64,000 nt of DNA, taken from the NCBI RefSeq assembly GCF_026262505.1, contig NC_067204.1, positions 3,567,797 to 3,631,796 of the forward strand, given 5' to 3'. A program made the translations under genes and the position numbers. Positions 59,734 through 64,000 of this stretch are shown here, in pieces. This DNA comes from Trichomonas vaginalis G3 (lineage: Eukaryota > Parabasalia > Trichomonadida > Trichomonadidae). Position 1 is the first letter of the stretch. The number at the start of each line of letters is the position of its first letter. The notes below the pieces were generated by a model, which was not told the origin of the DNA, ran no database searches, and worked only from the letters and a program-made list of their open reading frames with translations.

Positions 59734-59956
59734 AAAGAAAAATTTTATTACTTGTTTTTGAATAAATCTATCCTATCATGAATAGTTTTTTCTTATAAAA
59801 ATCCCATTCCTAAGGAAATTCACATGAATAGGTAATTTGTGAAAGTATCAAAAGAAATTTGAACTTAAAACATTTTGTCGTTTAAAAAATATTCATTAAA
59901 ATTTTATATTTGATTTATATTTAATAATTATAAGGATTTTATCATTATTATAAAGT

Positions 59957-61327
59957 TTAATTATTTGTCAAATTAACTTTTGACTCAAGAAACTCTAATG
60001 CTTCTTTGCAGTTATTTTGTCTTGCGTAGTCAATTGCTGTTTTACCAAAGTAATTCGATTGGTTAAGATTGAATCCATGATTAAATAAGAATTCTATTAT
60101 TTCAATACAGTTATTCTCTGAAGCATAATGAAGAGGATTCTTTCCATGATCATTTTCTATGTTAAAATCTGCTCCATGATTTAAGAGATACAATGCAATA
60201 TTAAAGTTCTTTTCTGATAGTGCGATCTGAAGAGGAGTTTGATTATATTTATCTTTTGCATTGATATCTAGACCTTTGTCAATAAAAATAGAGCACATTT
60301 CTATGTTATCATGCATAGCTGCATAATGAAGAGCTGTTTTGTTGTCTTTATCTAAAATCATAATATCTATTCCATCATTCAACAGCATTTTTAAAATATT
60401 GATGTTCCTTGAGTAAATTGCAAAATGAAGTATAGTTTTTCCATCTTCATTTCTAAGGCTTTTGTATTCATAATTATTAAGAATGTAATGAGTAAAATTT
60501 TCAATTCCAAAGAATGGAGCATAAATAATATTCGAAATATCCTCTTGTAGAAGTATTAGATATAAATAGAAATTGTTGTATGTAATGATTGGATAAATAT
60601 CAAGTGATAAATCGAAATTATTGCGTAAGAATAGTGATTGATCAACACTATGAGTTAATACTGTATAATCCATTGCTTCTTGAGTAGGTTTTTCATAATG
60701 AATGCATTCTGAAATTACAGAACTATTTCTTCCATGGAAGCTCATATTAGCACAATCTTTAGTAATTTGTGCTCCATTATTTCTCAGAAATCTGAAGCAA
60801 TGTTCTGATCCAAAAAAGGTGCAACATTCAAGTATTGTCTTTCCGGCAATGATTTGGTTAACATCTACTTTATCATTTGAAAAAAGATATCTTAGCTGCT
60901 CGATATCATCGAATATAATTGCATATAGCAGAGAATTTTTGTTATAATTTTCTTGGATTATTTTATGGACATTTTTTGTCTCTTGAGGATATTCATTGAT
61001 GAGTTTTTCACAAATGAGCTTGTAATATGACCTATATTTTTCATTATCTTCGCTCAAATACTTGATTTGATTGATTATTCTGAGAATTGGAATGTGATAT
61101 TTTTCAATCAAAGTTTTTTGTATTTTCAAAAAGATGGAATCAATGTCATTGATACTACACTGGTATATATTGTCATAAGCTTCGATATAATCTTTGAATT
61201 CAAGTATGAATTTGTAAAAATGATCTAATGAGAAAGATGATAAAGTATTCTTCAAAAAAAATAATAATAAACGTATATTAATTATAAAAACAAATAAGAA
61301 TAAATAACAAATCAAGAATATACACAA
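59957..61327 (-). CDS. Ankyrin-repeat protein with DUF3447 region, start unresolved
   Basis: The C-terminal 200 residues hold six ankyrin repeats (KTILHFAIYSRNINILKML, KTALHYAAMHDNIEMCSIF, GKNPLHYASENNCIEIIEF). Before them is the DUF3447 segment (TILECCTFFGSEHCFRFLR, CANMSFHGRNSSVISECIHY). The frame has no ATG: it opens at a TTG, and the first 25 residues (CIFLICYLFLFVFIINIRL) look like translated AT-rich DNA. An ATG with an Inr-like TCATTT just before it lies at about 61332 but in another frame, reaching a stop within a few codons. So either the true start is spliced, a frame change sits near the 5' end, or the copy is damaged. Confidence 0.7.
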   Translation of the reverse strand: MCIFLICYLFLFVFIINIRLLLFFLKNTLSSFSLDHFYKFILEFKDYIEAYDNIYQCSINDIDSIFLKIQKTLIEKYHIPILRIINQIKYLSEDNEKYRSYYKLICEKLINEYPQETKNVHKIIQENYNKNSLLYAIIFDDIEQLRYLFSNDKVDVNQIIAGKTILECCTFFGSEHCFRFLRNNGAQITKDCANMSFHGRNSSVISECIHYEKPTQEAMDYTVLTHSVDQSLFLRNNFDLSLDIYPIITYNNFYLYLILLQEDISNIIYAPFFGIENFTHYILNNYEYKSLRNEDGKTILHFAIYSRNINILKMLLNDGIDIMILDKDNKTALHYAAMHDNIEMCSIFIDKGLDINAKDKYNQTPLQIALSEKNFNIALYLLNHGADFNIENDHGKNPLHYASENNCIEIIEFLFNHGFNLNQSNYFGKTAIDYARQNNCKEALEFLESKVNLTNN

Positions 61328-61464
61328 TTCATAAATGAAATTTCAAATAGTAGAACTTCAAAATCAGTAAATTTTTACTTTTCAACAATATTTTACTCAT
61401 AAAAAAAGAAAAAGAAATTTAAAAATCAAAATAATGTGTTTACTAGAAAAGATTTTTCATGGTT

Positions 61465-62061
61465 TTATATATGGGCTGTCAAGTAAAAGATTGGAAGATC
61501 ATGGCCACCATGCTTAAATGAGCCACAATCCTTCCATTGTGGATCTTTGAATCCAAGTTCTGTAACAACCTCTGTTAAACTTTCTGGAGTGAAACCGTGG
61601 TGTGGCAAATGCTTATCTTTTGGAATTTGTGGGAAGTGTTTGTGGTAGATCTCGATGATAACAAGTTTTCCATCGGGGTTGAGTAGTGATTTTATCTTTG
61701 TAAGGGCAGATTTAACATCTGGAACGTAATGTAAGGAAACGGATGCGTAAACTAGATCAAACTTTGAACCATTGTATTCTTCTACAACCTTATTGATGAT
61801 TTCATAGTTTGTTTTGCCCATCATCTTAAGAGATTCTTCTGCGATAGAAATTGCATTTGGATCTGGATCAAGAAAAGCAATCTTCTTGGCATCATCAATA
61901 AGCTTTAATCCGAGGAAACCTTTCTCGCAACCAAAATCTAAAACTGTCATTGATTTGTTAAGATTTGATTGCGACTTGATAATGTCGACAAAATGATCAA
62001 GTCTTTCGATGTTTTCCTGAGCAACATTGAAGTGAGTGAAGACTTCTTGGATGCTTGCCAT
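61465..62061 (-). CDS. Class I SAM-dependent methyltransferase, 198 aa
   Basis: Starts MASIQEVFTHFNVAQENIER; this ATG is chosen because upstream codons have no ATG and an Inr lies 20 bases before it. The AdoMet-binding motif I VLDFGCEKGFLGL is at residues 40-52, motif II IAFLDPDPNAI near residue 60, and motif IV DLVYASVSLHYVPD near residue 105, followed by LNPDGKLVIIEI. This is the Methyltransf_11/25 small-molecule type. The His-rich tail (HKHFPQIPKDKHLPHHGF) may set the acceptor, which is unknown. Cytosolic. Frame intact; the stop lies in ATATAAAACC. Confidence 0.88.
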   Translation of the reverse strand: MASIQEVFTHFNVAQENIERLDHFVDIIKSQSNLNKSMTVLDFGCEKGFLGLKLIDDAKKIAFLDPDPNAISIAEESLKMMGKTNYEIINKVVEEYNGSKFDLVYASVSLHYVPDVKSALTKIKSLLNPDGKLVIIEIYHKHFPQIPKDKHLPHHGFTPESLTEVVTELGFKDPQWKDCGSFKHGGHDLPIFYLTAHI

Positions 62062-62074
62062 TAGCAGAAACAAG

Positions 62075-62082
62075 AGAAATGA
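62075..62082 (-). promoter_or_regulatory. Trichomonad initiator (Inr) of the methyltransferase
   Basis: TCATTTCT on the minus strand, about 20 bases before the ATG at 62061. It is the same octamer, at the same distance, as before glutamine synthetase. Confidence 0.6.
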
Positions 62083-62467
62083 AGTAATAGGAAAATTGAA
62101 CTTCTTATCAAACTGAAAATTGAATTAAAATTTTCCCAAAAAGGAATTTGTCGATGAAATCTTACTTCTATTGTTGTGTATGGATATTTTATATTTTTTG
62201 AATTCAAGCCACAAAAACTATTCAATTTTTTTTGAAAATTTACACTTTTCCGACGTTTTGTCAGGGGCGCGAAGCGACACAAAAATGTCGGAGAAGTGTA
62301 ATTCTCAGGTATATGATTATTTTTGCTTTTAATGCCGAACAGCATTTGAATCAAAAATAATCGTATGTCCGAGAATTTATATTTTATAACCGCTTACATT
62401 CAAAAAAAAAATGTAAAAAAATACAATTCAATATGTGCGTTTGTTGTGTTAGTTTCTCCTTTTCTTC
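62083..62467. other. Spacer between methyltransferase and small ORF
   Basis: No gene. A TGTCGGAGAAGTG / CACTTTTCCGACG pair near 62245-62300 could form a stem, with the palindrome-like GGGGCGCGAAGCG between the arms; this is the only GC-rich spot in the spacer. Confidence 0.45.
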
Positions 62468-62608
62468 ATGGAAAGAGCAGCAATAGAATCCAAAGCTGCT
62501 CTTCCTACTTCCAGAAAGCCAAAAGGAGGTCAGTTCTCCATGTTAGGGCTTCTATTTGGACTTACTGGATATATGAGAACTCAACTTGATGAGAAAGTGG
62601 TATTATGA
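62468..62608 (+). CDS. Small protein with one membrane segment, 46 aa
   Basis: ATG to TGA, product starting MERAAIESKAALPTSRKPKG, with a hydrophobic stretch FSMLGLLFGLTGYM near the centre and a charged end TQLDEKVVL. The basic head plus short membrane helix is a layout found in small organelle-membrane proteins. A pyrimidine-rich TTTCTCCTTTTCTTC precedes the ATG. Composition differs sharply from the AT-rich surroundings, which supports it. No family recognised. Confidence 0.5.
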   Translation: MERAAIESKAALPTSRKPKGGQFSMLGLLFGLTGYMRTQLDEKVVL

Positions 62609-62699
62609 AGAACTTTATTATAGTAAAAAGGTACAATTGTAAAAAATCTGTTTTATGAATAGAATCAGTATTAAAAACTTAATAAAAGGAAGAGAAGGA

Positions 62700-63990
62700 A
62701 AAATACTTTATTGACCATGTGAAATAAGAAGTTCAATAAAGTATTCCCTTATGATTCTCATCAACTGCATAATAAAGAGTTGTTTTTCCATTTTTATCTT
62801 TTTCATTGATGTTTGCACCATGTGAAATAAGAAGTTCGGCTGTTTCTTTACTATTATATTCTGCTGCAATATGAAGAGCTGTTTTTCCTTTTTGATCTTT
62901 TTCATTGATATTTATACCATGTGAAATAAGAAGTTCGGCTATTTCTTTGTCATAAGAACATGCTGTATAATGAAGAGCGGTTTCTCCATTATCATCTTTT
63001 TCATTGATATTTATACCATGTGAAATAAGAAGTTCGGCTATTTCTTTACTATTATTACATGCTGCAATATGAAGAGCTGTTTTCCTTCTTGATATTTTTC
63101 ATTGATATTTGCACCATGCGAAATAAGAAGTTCGGTGGCTTCTTTGTTATTCCACTTTGCAGCAAAATGAAGAGGGGTACTCAATCTACCCTCATTGGAT
63201 TCATTGACATATTTATCGTTTGCATTAGTTGAGTTTAATAAAAATTTACATATTTCACCATTTTGGGATTGGCAAGCGTAATCTAAAATGTTATTTTGAT
63301 AGTAGTCATAATAGGGAAGATCTTTTTCTTTTTTGATAATATCGATTGTTTGTGGAAATGCAGCACACCATGGAAATATTCCTGTTTTGAATTTCTTGTA
63401 AAGCAAGAATACAGCTTTCAAGTTTTGGTATTTGATAATATCTTCGAAAGGAGCTTGATAAGTAACCGGACCACCACACCAATTTGCACCATAATCAAAT
63501 ATCTCACGTTCAATAGTATATTCAAGCATTTCGTTGAAATGAGTTTTCACAATGATTCTGAGGCAATCTATGTTCATTTTCTTATGTTTCATGCACTCAT
63601 TAATAATATCTGTATTCCGTCCGATTAGTGAGTAGTAAAGAACTTTTTTAGATATCTTGTATTGTTGATTTGAAATTAAGAATTTGAAAATGTTTACAGA
63701 TCCAAAATATGCGCATGCCTCAAATAATGATAAATTGGTGTAATCACTTTCATCTAGGTCCGGATCATTTAGCCCTTCAAAATCTTTCAGATGAATAATA
63801 TCTAAGGAAAAGTCGACGTCTTTTTGTGAAACATATTCCTTAAATTTATCTATTTGATCGAACATAACCATATATTCAACTGAACCTTCCTTTGGTAATT
63901 TTGATTTTAATTCTGTAATTTTTTATATTTCGAACCAATTAGTTCTAATATTTTGAAATAATTCTCCACAAAAGCATAATTGCATTGTCC
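62700..63990 (-). pseudogene. Ankyrin-repeat gene of DUF3447 type with frame slips
   Basis: The main frame (63038-63871) contains the DUF3447 region (LSLFEACAYFGSVNIFKFL, KKVLYYSLIGRNTDIINE) and the first ankyrin repeat (STPLHFAAKWNNKEATELL). At about 63080 one T is missing from a T-run relative to sister repeats, and ankyrin repeats (KTALHIAACNNSKEIAELL, ETALHYTACSYDKEIAELL) continue in another frame down to about 62750, where the frame changes again before the final ELLISHG. Upstream, residues FVENYFKILELIGSKYKK lie in yet another frame, joined at a run of six A near 63915. All slips are at or near homopolymers or short repeats, so they are either sequence errors or a decayed gene. The 5' end is near or beyond the window edge. 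Confidence 0.75.
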
Positions 63991-64000
63991 TGCAAATAAG

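Overview
The window looks like nuclear DNA of a trichomonad (Parabasalia; Tritrichomonas or Trichomonas type). The reasons are very AT-rich spacers, intronless standard-code genes, several ankyrin-repeat proteins with the trichomonad DUF3447-like N-terminal region, a BspA-like leucine-rich surface protein, a beta-helix (Pmp-like) fragment, a mariner transposon, a large Polinton-like element, and trichomonad-type initiator (Inr) motifs of the form TCAYTW just upstream of several host start codons. The species cannot be fixed from sequence reading alone.

Layout. About 411-25330 is one large Polinton-like virus-like element with terminal inverted repeats next to A/T runs. Its left half carries short genes: a Dam-type adenine methylase, small membrane-type proteins, a phage-type tail-fibre/collar gene, a retrovirus-type DDE integrase, an HNH endonuclease, and two KilA-N proteins, one with a GIY-YIG-like domain. 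The right half holds, mostly on the minus strand, a packaging ATPase, a superfamily 3 helicase, a candidate minor capsid protein, the double-jelly-roll major capsid protein and large virion-type proteins. It is treated as a fossil: it appears broken, with more than ten coding interruptions by eye. Some of these may be sequence error, because a 100-N gap sits between two near-identical 1-kb segments. No family B DNA polymerase is visible, which is unusual for a Polinton. Several repeat families lie inside it, including a palindrome array that flanks one gene in inverted orientation and a 26-unit, 25-bp array with a ten-unit higher-order period.

From 25.3 kb on the DNA is host-like: type III glutamine synthetase (27.3-29.4 kb), a beta-helix surface-protein fragment (29.7-30.7), an 1804-residue coiled-coil protein (30.9-36.3), two paralogous genes of unknown function (36.8-37.6 and 41.3-42.0) with an ankyrin gene and a complete mariner element between them, a long ankyrin gene (42.6-45.0), a short acidic-tailed protein (45.9-46.6), a gene-poor stretch with a minisatellite and a tRNA-like relic (46.6-51.3), a coiled-coil protein (51.4-52.5), a BspA-like LRR protein (53.1-54.9), an ankyrin protein (55.6-57.6), a sugar transporter (58.5-59.7), another ankyrin gene (60.0-61.3), a SAM methyltransferase (61.5-62.1), a 46-residue ORF (62.5) and a frame-broken ankyrin gene running to the window end.

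The host genes do not form an operon or an evident pathway. They are separate units with AT-rich spacers. The virus-like element is the only coherent multi-gene system: integration (integrase), replication (SF3 helicase), packaging (ATPase), capsid proteins, a fibre that would suit receptor binding, and DNA-modifying or cutting enzymes. All functional calls are from motif recognition by eye; no search was run.
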